This document shows, in pieces, positions 8,670 through 17,730 of a DNA stretch of 64,000 nucleotides. The position numbers and the translations under genes are program-made. A model generated the notes under the pieces. It saw nothing but the letters and a program-made list of their open reading frames with translations. It was not told where the DNA came from and made no database searches. Within the stretch, counting starts at the first letter, position 1. Every line of letters starts with the position of its first letter. The stretch is from Chloroflexia bacterium SDU3-3 (GTDB lineage: Bacteria; Chloroflexota; Chloroflexia; Chloroflexales; Roseiflexaceae), in NCBI GenBank assembly GCA_009268125.1, contig WBOU01000002.1, positions 528,343 to 592,342 of the forward strand, given 5' to 3'.

Positions 8670-9150
8670 TGCGATGCTCCTTCGAGCACGGCACAGGTGC
8701 CGTGCCCTGCCTGATTGTGTTCAATACCTCTTGGCAAAACTGTACCACAAAGCGCCGACGCGTAGCGGCCTGGGCCGTCGGAAGATTGTGCCGGGCGATA
8801 CAGGTTATTTCGTCCTATGTCAATCTAGTACCTCTCTCACCCCCAGGCAAGGAACAATAGGTACATTGAATCCTGCCAAAAATATGCTGATACTACAAGA
8901 TGGGCGGGTGGTTGACGCTGGCAAGATTCTTGCCACATGCGCGATCATCTATACCAACTCCAATGCGGCCCGCACACGGGCGCTCTCACGCGAAGACACC
9001 AAGGTGGGCGGTCTTGTTCCGGGGGTGGGTTTCCTTCCCCTTGTTTTGCGCATACGCTCGTTTATACCAGTAGCAAGGGCAACGCGGCCCCACACACGGT
9101 TCGCGATCTGCGCGCCCTGTCGACAAACAACTCTACCAGCGGAGGCTCAT
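8670..9150. other. 481-bp gap without a recognisable gene
   Basis: No frame here has a ribosome site and protein-like composition. The only signal I see is a possible promoter for the small membrane protein: -35 TTGTTT (9041-9046), 16-bp spacer, -10 TATACC (9063-9068). Confidence 0.4.
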
Positions 9151-9405
9151 ATGCTGGCAATGCTTGTTCAACTTTCGGTCGTTGGTATCTGGAGTGCGAT
9201 GTTTGTCACCAATACGCGTCGGCTGCTGCGCCTTGCCCAGGCGGTCTCGATTGATTCGCTGCGCAACCATCCGCTGCGGCACCGGCTCAACCGTGTGTGG
9301 TGGTGGCTTGGCCGCGAGGAGTTCTGGCGGGCAGTGCAGTTCGACTGCCTCCACTGCGTGCAGCTGACCCTGGTGCTGCTGATGATGGCCTGGGGCATCC
9401 GCTAG
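9151..9405 (+). CDS. Small membrane protein of unknown function
   Basis: An 84-residue product with an N-terminal hydrophobic segment (about 2-20), a basic middle with paired Trp (NRVWWWLGREEFWR) and a second hydrophobic segment near the C-terminus (about 64-82), so probably two membrane helices. The ATG at 9151 has GGAGG with 6-nt spacing. A longer in-frame ORF upstream has no ribosome site. Its stop codon directly abuts the stop codon of the convergent SURF1 gene, with no base between them. Function not recognised. Confidence 0.7.
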   Translation: MLAMLVQLSVVGIWSAMFVTNTRRLLRLAQAVSIDSLRNHPLRHRLNRVWWWLGREEFWRAVQFDCLHCVQLTLVLLMMAWGIR

Positions 9406-10191
9406 CTAGCCGGGCCTGCCCTGCGCTGTGGGCAGCGCTTCTTCCAGCAGGTTGTGCCGCTGGCGATGCATGAACACCAGGTAGCCGCTCACCAGGATGA
9501 TCGCAAACGAGAACCACTGGATGGCGTAGGACAGATGGTTCCCAGCGCTCGGCAGCTCGGTGGCGCTGCGCAGCGGGAAGCTGGTCTGCTCCTCGCCCTC
9601 GCTGGGCTGCTGCTCGATGAAGATCGGCAGTAGCGGCTCGGCCACCTGCTGCTGGATGCGCGCAATGTTGATGCGGAACCAGGCATCCAGCCGCGTCTGG
9701 CCGCTGGCGAGCGGCGGGTCGAATGGGGCCGCGTCGGCATCCTGCGACTGCTGCGCGATGCCCTCGATCGTCACCTCGCCGCTGGGCGGTGCGAAGGCGG
9801 CGCGCTGGGCGGGGGATGATTGGTCGTAGGGGATCCAGCCGCGGTCGACCAGCAGGGCCTTGGTGGAACCGGCGATGTGAAATGGCGTGACGAGGTGGAA
9901 GCCGGTGGCACCGTTGAACGAGCGGTTGCGGCGCAGGATCTCCTGCGATGGCTCGAAGGTGCCGCGCACCTGGATGCGGCGGTAGTCGAGCGCGGCGGTG
10001 TCGAGGGCCTCGCCCCCGGTGAGCTCCACCACAGGCTGCGCCATACGCTCGCGCATCAGGTCGATCATGGCGAAGCGCTGGCCGAGCCGGTTGAGCTGCC
10101 AGATGCCCAGCCCGCAGAACACGATCGCCATCAGCACCACCAGCGCGGTGAATATGCCGCGGCGGCCTTGAAATAGATACTGAACAAACAT
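9406..10191 (-). CDS. SURF1-family protein (cytochrome c oxidase assembly)
   Basis: SURF1 proteins help insert haem a into terminal oxidase at the membrane. The 261-residue product has an N-terminal membrane helix followed by the family signature GIWQLNRLGQR (about 29-39), a periplasmic domain containing LLVDRGWIPYDQ, and a C-terminal helix with HLSYAIQWFSFAIILV. That two-helix plan is diagnostic. I start at the ATG at 10191, where the protein begins MFVQYLFQGR; the longer upstream frame has no ribosome site. No oxidase genes are adjacent. It ends flush against the convergent membrane-protein gene. Confidence 0.92.
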   Translation of the reverse strand: MFVQYLFQGRRGIFTALVVLMAIVFCGLGIWQLNRLGQRFAMIDLMRERMAQPVVELTGGEALDTAALDYRRIQVRGTFEPSQEILRRNRSFNGATGFHLVTPFHIAGSTKALLVDRGWIPYDQSSPAQRAAFAPPSGEVTIEGIAQQSQDADAAPFDPPLASGQTRLDAWFRINIARIQQQVAEPLLPIFIEQQPSEGEEQTSFPLRSATELPSAGNHLSYAIQWFSFAIILVSGYLVFMHRQRHNLLEEALPTAQGRPG

Positions 10192-10430
10192 AGCCTTGTG
10201 TACGGTGCTCCATCGTTGGGAAGAACATAGCCTGGGATCGCCAGCTGGCCCTGATCGGTGCTGCGCGCTCCGGATGGGCATAGTCTAGCACGAAATGGGT
10301 GAGATTGTGAGAAAAATCTCCAGTTTACCAGGGCCTGCTACTTTCGTCTCTCTGGCCTTTTTTTATAAAAACGTTAGGGGTAAACCAGCGGTTTGCTTCC
10401 TGTCTGCCATCCATTCGTTTGCCATAGGCG

Positions 10431-10439
10431 TGCTATAAT
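10431..10439 (+). promoter_or_regulatory. Extended -10 promoter of the histidine kinase gene
   Basis: TGCTATAAT, 57 nt before the ATG, within a 304-bp divergent gap (10192-10495) that holds no other feature I can support. Confidence 0.6.
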
Positions 10440-10495
10440 TTCAACGCGTTAAAAAAGCAGAGCCGTTTGGCACAGATCGTAGCAAGGTGCAGCAC

Positions 10496-12739
10496 ATGAG
10501 CCTTGAGGCCATTCCAGAGCAAGATCTTTTTGCCCAGCCAGCGCACGAGCCTGTGCCCAGCTCCGCCGCCATCCTGCTGCAGATCGCATCGCAGCTGGTG
10601 TCCATCCACGACCCCGACACCCTCTACCGCGCCATCCCCCAGAAGATCGCCGAGGCGCTGCCCAGCATCGATGCCAGCATCCTCTGGCTGTATAGCCCCC
10701 AGCAGAGCACGCTGCAGGTAGGGGCCTCGCACGGCCTTGAGAGCCAGGACAACCCAGCGTTCCTGCGCCAGATCCGCCTACGCCATGGCGAGGGCCTGGC
10801 TGGCAGCATCCTGCAGCGCAGCGACCCGCTGTGGGTCGATGGGCGGTCGCGCTACCGCGAGCTATCGGGGCCATACAACCAGCGCAATCAGGAAGGCCTG
10901 CGCCAGCTGTTCGACCTGATACCACGTGATATGAGCGCCGTGCTGCTGCCCCTGCGCGCCGGGGCCGATGTGATGGGTGTGCTGGAGCTGCTGAGCCTCA
11001 ACCATCGCCCGCCGTTTGGCAGCAGCGATTTCCCCACCCTACAGCTGTTCGCCAATATTGTGGCGTCAGCTATCCACAGCGCCCAGATCTACGTGCAGAT
11101 GAAGACCGACCAGCGGCGGCTGGAGTCCTTCGGCGCGATCAGCACGGCGGTGAGCAGCGCCAGCGATCTGGATGAGCTGGTGAGCAACACGCTGGATGTG
11201 CTGATGGGCGTGGTGCAGGCCAACGCTGGCATGCTGCTGCTCTACAACCCCTCGCGGTCGAGCCTGACCCTGGGGGCGCAGCGGCACATGCCCGCCAGCT
11301 ACGCCCAGCACCACGAGGAGATTGGCGTGGCCGACGCGGCCTGCGCCGAGGCCGTGCGCTATGGCCAGCCGATCAGCCGCCCGCTGCTGCCCGATGAGCA
11401 GGCCCTGATCGACGATGGCATGGCCAGCTGCATCTATCTGCCGCTGCTGGCCGGTGGCACCGTGGCTGGTGTGGCCTGCATGTATGGCGTCGGCAACCTC
11501 TACGAGCAGATCGACACCCGCGTGCTGATGATGATCGGCAGCCTGGTGGGCTTCGCCATCGCCAACGTGAAGCTCTACACCTACAGCGAGATCGAGCGCC
11601 AGCGGCTGGCGGCGGTGATCGGCGGTATCGCCGAGGGCGTGGCGCTGTGCGATGGCGAGGGGCGGCTGATCTTGGCCAACCAGACAGCTATGGACCTGCT
11701 CTCGCTGGAGCATGTGCCCTTCGGCCAGCAGGTGAGCGAGATGCCCGACTTCTACGGCATCCGCAGGCTGAATGGCGACCCGCTGCCCGTGGAGGAGCAC
11801 CCGCTGGCCAAAGCGCTCTCGGGCGAGATCTTCCACGACTACCGCGTGTTCCAGCGCGGTGCGAGCGGGCGCGATACCGTGATGAGCTTCAGCGGCGGGC
11901 CGGTGAATCAGGATGATCTCACCCAGGGCGCGGTGGTGGTGTTCCGCGATGTGACCGCCAGCCAGAAGGTTGAGCGCGCCAAGGATGATTTTCTGGCCGT
12001 GGCCGCCCACGAGCTGCGCAGCCCGCTGGCCGCCGTGCGCAGCTACACCGATCTGCTGGTGCGCCGCGAGCAAAAGCGCGACGAGGACTCGCCCGACCTG
12101 CGCGGCTTGACGATCCTGGCCCAGCAGGTGACCCATATGCTGCGCATGGTGGACAATCTGCTCGACGTGTCGCGCCTAGATGCCGACCAGGTGAGCCTGC
12201 AGATCCAGCAGGCCAACCTTGCCAGCCTGGTGCAGCAGGTGATCGAGCAGCAGCGCCCCTCGGCGGGCGAGCGCACGCTGAACCTGGAGATCAAGCAGCC
12301 CGATCTGACGATCGCCTGCGACCCGCTGCGCATCCGTCAGGTGCTGACCAACCTGGTGAGCAACGCCATCCGCTACAGCGCCAACGAGACCAGCATATCG
12401 GTTACGCTGGCCCAGGATCGGGTGGCCGACGTGCTGGCTCGCCACCCCGATGCGCTGGCGCTGCGCCACGCCGACGGCGGGCTGGCCCTGGCCGATGATC
12501 TGGCGCTGATCGCGGTAGAGGATCAGGGTGTGGGCATCTCCGAGGAGCAGCGCGCCACGCTGTTCCGGCGCTACTCGCGCGGGCGCGAGCGGCGCGGCGA
12601 GGGCCTGGGCCTGGGTCTCTACCTGAGCCGCGAGTTTGTGCAGCGCCACGGCGGCCTGCTGTGGGTCGAGAGCGAGCTTGGGCGGGGAAGCACGTTCTAC
12701 GTGGCCCTGCCGATGGAGCAGCCCGACGAGGGTTTTTAA
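10496..12739 (+). CDS. GAF-GAF-PAS sensor histidine kinase
   Basis: A cytoplasmic sensor kinase of 747 residues with no membrane segment. Order: GAF domain (about 25-195), second GAF domain (about 210-360), PAS domain (about 370-490), HisKA with the phospho-acceptor in VAAHELRSPLAA (about His505), then HATPase_c with N box VSNAIRYS, G1 box EDQGVGISEEQ and G2 box GEGLGLGLYLSREF. The ATG at 10496 follows AAGGTG; an in-frame GTG at 10487 overlaps that site. No response regulator is adjacent, so it is an orphan. An M23 peptidase starts 14 nt downstream and may be co-transcribed. Confidence 0.95.
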   Translation: MSLEAIPEQDLFAQPAHEPVPSSAAILLQIASQLVSIHDPDTLYRAIPQKIAEALPSIDASILWLYSPQQSTLQVGASHGLESQDNPAFLRQIRLRHGEGLAGSILQRSDPLWVDGRSRYRELSGPYNQRNQEGLRQLFDLIPRDMSAVLLPLRAGADVMGVLELLSLNHRPPFGSSDFPTLQLFANIVASAIHSAQIYVQMKTDQRRLESFGAISTAVSSASDLDELVSNTLDVLMGVVQANAGMLLLYNPSRSSLTLGAQRHMPASYAQHHEEIGVADAACAEAVRYGQPISRPLLPDEQALIDDGMASCIYLPLLAGGTVAGVACMYGVGNLYEQIDTRVLMMIGSLVGFAIANVKLYTYSEIERQRLAAVIGGIAEGVALCDGEGRLILANQTAMDLLSLEHVPFGQQVSEMPDFYGIRRLNGDPLPVEEHPLAKALSGEIFHDYRVFQRGASGRDTVMSFSGGPVNQDDLTQGAVVVFRDVTASQKVERAKDDFLAVAAHELRSPLAAVRSYTDLLVRREQKRDEDSPDLRGLTILAQQVTHMLRMVDNLLDVSRLDADQVSLQIQQANLASLVQQVIEQQRPSAGERTLNLEIKQPDLTIACDPLRIRQVLTNLVSNAIRYSANETSISVTLAQDRVADVLARHPDALALRHADGGLALADDLALIAVEDQGVGISEEQRATLFRRYSRGRERRGEGLGLGLYLSREFVQRHGGLLWVESELGRGSTFYVALPMEQPDEGF

Positions 12740-12753
12740 GCGGAGAAGACAGC

Positions 12754-13368
12754 GTGCGTATCTTTTTGGCAAGCCTGTGCGTTGGCCTCATGCTGCTGGC
12801 CAATGCCATCACGGCGGGGGCTGCACCGCCCACGCCCACCCCAAGCCCGACGGCGGCTCCTACCGAGGCACCTTCCTACACCTACGCCTTCCCCGTGCAG
12901 CTGACCGCGCAGGGCAAAAAGCTGGGCAAGATCAGCTACGGCAAGTACCACCACGACTACCCCGCCGCCGATATTTTTTGCCCTAGGGGAAGCCATTTTG
13001 TAGCACCAACCAGCGGCACCGTCGAGTGGGTGACGACGACGGACACCTGGACCCCCAAGCGCAACGACCCCGCGACGCGCGGCGGCCTCTCTGTCGCCAT
13101 GATCGGCGATGATGGTGTGCGCTACTATGGGTCGCACCTCTCGGCGGTGGCGGATGGGATTGAGGTGGGCGCGCATGTGGATGCGGGCCAGCTGCTGGGC
13201 CTGACGGGCAAGAGCGGCGACGCGCGCTACGTCGCGCCGCACCTGCACTTCGGCATCTCGCACCCCACCACGCCCGAGGACTGGGCCACGCGGCGGGGCG
13301 AGATCGCGCCCTACCCCTACTTGCGCGCCTGGCAGCGCGGCGAGCAGATCACGCCGTCGTTAGAGTAG
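12754..13368 (+). CDS. Secreted M23-family (LytM-like) peptidase
   Basis: A 204-residue exported protein: signal peptide (MRIFLASLCVGLMLLANA), a Pro/Thr/Ala linker, then a LytM-type domain. The zinc-binding pattern is present as His-x-Asp in HHDYPAAD and HLHFG in VAPHLHFGIS, so the site looks intact. M23 enzymes cut peptidoglycan cross-bridges or act as envelope regulators. The start is a GTG with GGAG about 8 nt upstream. It lies just after the histidine kinase and ends at a strong hairpin. Confidence 0.88.
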   Translation: MRIFLASLCVGLMLLANAITAGAAPPTPTPSPTAAPTEAPSYTYAFPVQLTAQGKKLGKISYGKYHHDYPAADIFCPRGSHFVAPTSGTVEWVTTTDTWTPKRNDPATRGGLSVAMIGDDGVRYYGSHLSAVADGIEVGAHVDAGQLLGLTGKSGDARYVAPHLHFGISHPTTPEDWATRRGEIAPYPYLRAWQRGEQITPSLE

Positions 13369-13379
13369 CGCCCTTTCTG

Positions 13380-13426
13380 CACACAAAACGGGCCTGGGAT
13401 GAAAGATCCCAGGCCCGTTTTGTGTG
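13380..13426. terminator. Bidirectional terminator
   Basis: Perfect 21-bp stem CACACAAAACGGGCCTGGGA(T) with loop GAAAG, followed by CTTTTTG on the plus strand and flanked by the stop codons of convergent genes. Confidence 0.9.
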
Positions 13427-13433
13427 CTTTTTG

Positions 13434-15260
13434 CTAGGGCATGCGCCAGAGCTGCACGCCCACCTCGGGCATGTGCAGCAGCGGCAGCCTGCCGCCCACC
13501 ACAGTGCTCTCCACGCCGGTCAGCATCTCCACGCAGGTCACGCCATCGGCGATACCTGCGGCGCGCACATCCAGCGCGCCCATGCCGTCGTCGGCGCGGC
13601 GAGCCACCACCAGCACGCGCTCATCCAGCACCTCGCGTAGGAAAGCCACCGTCTGGCCATGGGCGTGCACCAGCTGGAAGCCGCCGTGGCGCAGCGCTGG
13701 CGAGCTGCGGCGGATGCGGGTGAGCTTGCGCTCGAAGTCGAGCACCGCCGCATTCCAGCGCGACTCGTCCCAGGGCATGGGGCGGCGGTTGTCGGGGTCG
13801 GTGCCGCCCTCCAGGCCCACCTCGTCGCCGTAGTAGATGCAGGGCACGCCGGGGAAGGCGTACAGCAGCGCGCGGGCCACCTGCAGCTTGGCCAGATCGC
13901 CGCCGAGGATGGTGGTGACACGGGGCGTGTCGTGGCTGCCCAGCAGGTTGAACTGCTGCAGCGCTACCTGGTAGGGCACGGGGGCCAGGAAGGCCAGCCA
14001 CTGCGCCGCCATGGTGGCTGTGTCCAGCGGGCGCACGTCGGCCAGCCACTGGGCCTGCAGGAAGTAGTCGCCCGCCAGCCACTGCAGCAGCGGGAAGGCG
14101 AAGCCGCGGTAGTTCATGCTGGCGTCCAGCTCCTCGCCCTGCAGGTGGGGCGTGCCATCAAAGAAGTTTTCGCCTAGCAGGTAGGCCTGGGGGTTCTCGT
14201 CTTTCACCGCCCGCCGCATGCCGCGCCCGATCTTGTGGCCCAGCTGGCTGTCGCCCTGGCGGGCCAGCATGTTGGCTACGTCGATGCGCCACGCATCGAT
14301 CCGGTAGGGCGGGCGCATCCAGCGCCGCACGATCGAGTTTTCGCCCGCGTACATGCGCTCGCGCAGCTCCTCGCTGCGGTAGTTGAGCTTGGGCAGCGTC
14401 GAGACACCCAGCCACTTCTCGTAGTCGCCTGGGTGGCTGCGAAAGGTGTAGAATCCAGCCTCGGGCGCATCTTTGTCGGCCAGGGCGGCCTGAAACCATG
14501 TGTGGCGGTCGCCCGAGTGGTTGGGCACCAGGTCGAGCATCAGGCGCATGCCGCGCACATCCAGCGCCGAGCGCAGCTCGGCCAGGGCCGTGTTGCCGCC
14601 GAAGTGCGGGTCGACCTCCTCGTAGGTGGCGCTGTCGTACTTGTGGTTGGATGGCGAGGTGAAGACTGGCGTGAGGTAGATGGCGGTCACGCCCAGATCC
14701 TGCAGGTAGCCCAGCTTCTGGATGATGCCCTGGATGTCGCCGCCGAAGAACTCCAGCGGGCCAAGCTCGCGGGTGGGGGTGGCATCCCAGCCGCGCGCGA
14801 TCACGGGGCGGCGCAGGTAGGTGTACTCGCCGTCGCGCACGTTGTTGCTGGGGTCGCCATCGCAGAAGCGGTCGGGGAAGATCTGGTAGAACACGGCGTT
14901 GCGCACCCACGCGGGCATGGTGGCGCTGTCGAGCAGCTTAAAGTCGGTGGTGTCGGTGGGGGTGTGGCGGGTGACCCCGGCGGCGGAGAGCCAGAAGTCG
15001 CCCTCGGCGGTGATGATGTAGAAGCGGTAGCCGTCGCGCGGCATGGCGCGGGGCAGCTCGGCCTGCCACCACTGGCAGACGCCCTCATCCGCCACGCGCT
15101 CCATCGGCGTCATGCTCTGCTCGCCGTCGGGGGCCGAGCGGATGAGGATTTTCTCGATCGGCGCGTGTATGTCGGCGCGAAGGCGCAGGGTGGCTCGACC
15201 ATTGGACGGCGCAACGTAGCGCGGGGAACCATCGTGGTGTATCGACGCGATCCAATTCAT
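13434..15260 (-). CDS. malZ: MalZ-like alpha-glycosidase (maltodextrin glucosidase, GH13)
   Basis: A 608-residue GH13 enzyme expected to release glucose or short sugars from maltodextrins. An N-terminal beta domain of the CBM34/N-domain kind spans about 1-115. The (beta/alpha)8 barrel has LDLVPNHSGDRH, the nucleophile Asp327 in AWRIDVANM, the acid/base Glu364 in LLGENF and Asp444 in GSHDTPR. Length and motif wording (FYQIFPDRF, GVPCIYYGDEVGL, ALRHGG) closely match E. coli MalZ as I recall it. The ATG at 15260 follows AAGGAG with 7-nt spacing; a much longer in-frame extension overlaps dus in antisense and is rejected. No transport genes are nearby. Confidence 0.93.
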   Translation of the reverse strand: MNWIASIHHDGSPRYVAPSNGRATLRLRADIHAPIEKILIRSAPDGEQSMTPMERVADEGVCQWWQAELPRAMPRDGYRFYIITAEGDFWLSAAGVTRHTPTDTTDFKLLDSATMPAWVRNAVFYQIFPDRFCDGDPSNNVRDGEYTYLRRPVIARGWDATPTRELGPLEFFGGDIQGIIQKLGYLQDLGVTAIYLTPVFTSPSNHKYDSATYEEVDPHFGGNTALAELRSALDVRGMRLMLDLVPNHSGDRHTWFQAALADKDAPEAGFYTFRSHPGDYEKWLGVSTLPKLNYRSEELRERMYAGENSIVRRWMRPPYRIDAWRIDVANMLARQGDSQLGHKIGRGMRRAVKDENPQAYLLGENFFDGTPHLQGEELDASMNYRGFAFPLLQWLAGDYFLQAQWLADVRPLDTATMAAQWLAFLAPVPYQVALQQFNLLGSHDTPRVTTILGGDLAKLQVARALLYAFPGVPCIYYGDEVGLEGGTDPDNRRPMPWDESRWNAAVLDFERKLTRIRRSSPALRHGGFQLVHAHGQTVAFLREVLDERVLVVARRADDGMGALDVRAAGIADGVTCVEMLTGVESTVVGGRLPLLHMPEVGVQLWRMP

Positions 15261-15320
15261 GTCCGTGCTCCTTGGGATTGACCTGTACCGGTTTAGTTTA
15301 CCATAGTCTCTACGGCGACA

Positions 15321-15329
15321 TGCTATAAT
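15321..15329 (+). promoter_or_regulatory. Extended -10 promoter of dus, probably giving a leaderless mRNA
   Basis: TGCTATAAT ends 9 nt before the ATG at 15339. Transcription starting 6-8 nt after the -10 box would begin at or within 3 nt of the start codon. Confidence 0.65.
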
Positions 15330-15338
15330 TCGTAGACT

Positions 15339-16379
15339 ATGAATCAAGATACACCATCGATTACCGCAGAATATGCCGACCTGCCCAGCAGCTACCAGGT
15401 CGCGCACATCACCATACAGCCGAACATCGTGCTGGCCCCCATGGTGGGCGTCACCGACACCGTGTTCCGGCGGCTGGTGCTGAGCCTGGGCGGCTGCGGC
15501 CTGGTGAGCAGCGAGATGACCAACGCTGCCAGCATCACCCCCAAGGCCCTGGCCCGCCACCACCAGCTCGACTTCCTGCCCGAGGAGCGGCCCTTCACCG
15601 TGCAGCTCAGCGGCAACGACCCCGATCTGATGGCCACCGCCGCCAGCACCGTGGAGAAGCTGGGGGCCGACATCCTCGACATCAACTGCGGCTGCCCCTC
15701 GCCCAAAGTCACCGGCGGCGGCCACGGCTCGGCCCTGCTGAAGGACCTGGGCAAGATGGAGCGCGTGCTGAGCGCCGTGGTCAAGGCCGTGAGCATCCCG
15801 GTGACGCTCAAGTTCCGCGCCGGCTGGGATGACGCCAGCCTCAACTACCTCGACACCGCCCGCATGGCCGAGTCGGTCGGCATCAAGGCGCTGTCGCTGC
15901 ACCCGCGCACCCGCGTGCAGCTCTACACCGGCACCGCCGACTGGAGCCGCCTGAGCGAGGTGAAGCAGGTGGTCTCCATCCCCGTGATCGGCTCGGGCGA
16001 CGTGAAGGACGCCCACGAGGCGCTGCGCAGGCTGCGCGTGTACGGTGCCGACGGCATCATGATCGGGCGCGGCGCGATGGCCAACCCCTGGATCTTCCAG
16101 CAGACCGCCCAGCTGCGGGCGGGCCAGCCGATCTTCCAGCCCTCGCCCGAGGATAAGTACCAGCTGCTGCTGCGCTACCTGGAGATGTGCAAGGATGAGA
16201 TGCAGGAGCGCCTGGCGCTCAACAAGCTGAAGCAGCTGCTCGGCCAGTTCTCGGTGGGCATGCCCAACAGCTCGGCGCTGCGCGAGAGTGTGCACCGCTC
16301 ATCCACCACCGACGAGGCCATGGCCAAGATCGACGCCTTCTTTGGCAAGACCAGCAGCGCCGAGCGCGCTGCCGCCTAG
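15339..16379 (+). CDS. dusB: tRNA dihydrouridine synthase
   Basis: An FMN enzyme that reduces uridine to dihydrouridine in tRNA. The 346-residue protein shows LAPMVGVTD (FMN site, about 32-40), the catalytic cysteine region INCGCPSPKVTGGGHG, LKFRAGWDD, LSLHPRTRVQ, and the phosphate loop IGSGDV...GIMIGRGAMANPWIF. These fit the DusB group. There is no ribosome site, and the -10 box is immediately upstream, so translation is probably leaderless. The gene is divergent from malZ and followed by a Xer recombinase with its own promoter. Confidence 0.94.
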   Translation: MNQDTPSITAEYADLPSSYQVAHITIQPNIVLAPMVGVTDTVFRRLVLSLGGCGLVSSEMTNAASITPKALARHHQLDFLPEERPFTVQLSGNDPDLMATAASTVEKLGADILDINCGCPSPKVTGGGHGSALLKDLGKMERVLSAVVKAVSIPVTLKFRAGWDDASLNYLDTARMAESVGIKALSLHPRTRVQLYTGTADWSRLSEVKQVVSIPVIGSGDVKDAHEALRRLRVYGADGIMIGRGAMANPWIFQQTAQLRAGQPIFQPSPEDKYQLLLRYLEMCKDEMQERLALNKLKQLLGQFSVGMPNSSALRESVHRSSTTDEAMAKIDAFFGKTSSAERAAA

Positions 16380-16391
16380 CGGGTTCGAGGA

Positions 16392-16420
16392 TTGACATCA
16401 CCACTACCTTGCGGTACCAT
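16392..16420 (+). promoter_or_regulatory. Sigma-70 promoter upstream of the Xer gene
   Basis: -35 TTGACA (16392-16397), exactly 17-bp spacer, -10 TACCAT (16415-16420), 12 nt after the dus stop codon. Confidence 0.6.
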
Positions 16421-16581
16421 ACGCCAGCGTCCCACCGGGGCGCTCAAATGTTCAACACAGGTCTACCTCATACGGCTGCTGACGAGCGCCTTCGACGGCG
16501 TGACTTGTGCTGTTGCGCCCGATATTGAGCGGCCCCACGCCGCTCCCGCGCCACCCCAGCAATGGGAGGTGGGAGACACCC

Positions 16582-17484
16582 ATGGAAGAGCAGATCTCCG
16601 CGTTCTTAGAGCACTTGGCCGAGAAGCGCGGTCTTTCGGCCAATACCGCCGCCGCCTACCGAACCGACCTTGAACAATTTATCGCCTTTCTCAAAGAGCG
16701 CGGCATCGCGGACTGGTCGATCGTTAGCCACGACGATATGCTGGCCTTTCTGCTGTTTCTGCGCGAGCGCCAGTATGCCAACTCGACTGTCGCCCGCAGG
16801 ACAGCGGCGGTAAAATCTTTCTATACCTTCCTGCGCGGCTGCGGCGCGGTGCAGAGCGACCCGACCGAGCGGATTGACTCGCCCAAGGTCGACCGCTACC
16901 TGCCCAAGCCGCTCACGCCCACCCAGGTTGACGACCTGCTGGAGCTGCCGCTGCGCAACCCCACGCCCGAGCGCCTGCGCGACAAGGCCATGATCGAGCT
17001 GCTGTACGCCACAGGCATGCGCGTGAGCGAGCTGGTGGCCCTGGATCTGGCCGACTTCAACAGCGAGACCGAGGCGGTGCGCTGCGCTGGCAAGGCTGGC
17101 CGCGAGCGCATCCTGCCGCTCTCGCCCTCGGCGATGACCGCGCTGGAGGAGTTTCTGGACATCGCCCGCCCGCAGCTGGCCCGCAACTCGGAGCCGCAGG
17201 CCGAGTCGCTGTTCCTCAACCACCGTGGCAAACGCCTGACCCGCCAGGGCTTCTGGCTGATCCTCAAGGGCTACGCCGACGAGCTGGGCATCGAGGAGCT
17301 GACGCCGCACACGCTGCGCCACTCGTTCGCGGCGCACATGCTGAGCAACGGGGCCGACATCCGCGCGGTGCAGACCCTGCTGGGCCACGCCTCGATCTCG
17401 ACCACGCAGATCTACCAGCAGCTGGCCACGCCCAACGGCAGCGCCGCCCAGCCCAGCGGCGAGCGGCTGGCGAAGGGGCACTAG
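16582..17484 (+). CDS. Tyrosine recombinase, XerC/XerD type
   Basis: A 300-residue site-specific recombinase, the normal length for chromosome-dimer resolution enzymes. The N-terminal SAM-like DNA-binding domain spans about 1-85. The catalytic set is complete: Arg147 (TGMRVSEL), Lys171 (GKAGRERILPL), His243 and Arg246 (HTLRHSFAAHML), His269 (LGHASIS) and Tyr278. The ATG at 16582 follows GGGAG with 8-nt spacing. The housekeeping neighbours and lack of mobile genes argue for a Xer role rather than a phage integrase. XerC and XerD cannot be told apart here. Confidence 0.92.
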   Translation: MEEQISAFLEHLAEKRGLSANTAAAYRTDLEQFIAFLKERGIADWSIVSHDDMLAFLLFLRERQYANSTVARRTAAVKSFYTFLRGCGAVQSDPTERIDSPKVDRYLPKPLTPTQVDDLLELPLRNPTPERLRDKAMIELLYATGMRVSELVALDLADFNSETEAVRCAGKAGRERILPLSPSAMTALEEFLDIARPQLARNSEPQAESLFLNHRGKRLTRQGFWLILKGYADELGIEELTPHTLRHSFAAHMLSNGADIRAVQTLLGHASISTTQIYQQLATPNGSAAQPSGERLAKGH

Positions 17485-17539
17485 GGGCCACTCCATATGT
17501 TTTGGCCGAGCCGCCCAGGGCTAGCCCTGGGCGGCTTTC

Positions 17540-17665
17540 GTTCCCTTGGCGTCTTGGATCCTTGGTGGGAGATCATCTTTCCGCCCTTCGTGTCTTCGCG
17601 CCTTCGTGGTATTCGTTTCTTTTTGTTCCTTGGTGTCTTGGAGTCTTGGTGGGAGAAGTCCCCGC
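17540..17665 (-). repeat. Dispersed R1-type repeat segment
   Basis: Inverted versions of the CCACCAAGACTCCAAGACACC motif occur twice (GTCTTGGATCCTTGGTGGG and GTGTCTTGGAGTCTTGGTGG) around a CGTGTCTTCGCGCCTTCGTG segment. Non-coding. Confidence 0.75.
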
Positions 17666-17695
17666 GCCCTTGTGCTGAATCGGCTTGCTGGCCGA

Positions 17696-17724
17696 TTGCT
17701 CATCCCCAGCCGCTGTGCTATACT
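17696..17724 (+). promoter_or_regulatory. Promoter of the T-box-glyS unit
   Basis: -35 TTGCTC (17696-17701), 17-bp spacer, -10 TATACT (17719-17724) with an upstream TG (extended -10). Confidence 0.6.
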
Positions 17725-17730
17725 GGCGCG

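Noticed and set aside
13434..16295. A 953-residue minus-strand frame covering malZ and the antisense of dus
   Set aside because: The malZ start with AAGGAG at 15260 is clear; the extension is low-complexity antisense of dus.
16582..17484. Phage or island integrase beside an attachment site
   Set aside because: Xer-like length and housekeeping surroundings; no direct repeats, no adjacent tRNA target and no mobile genes.
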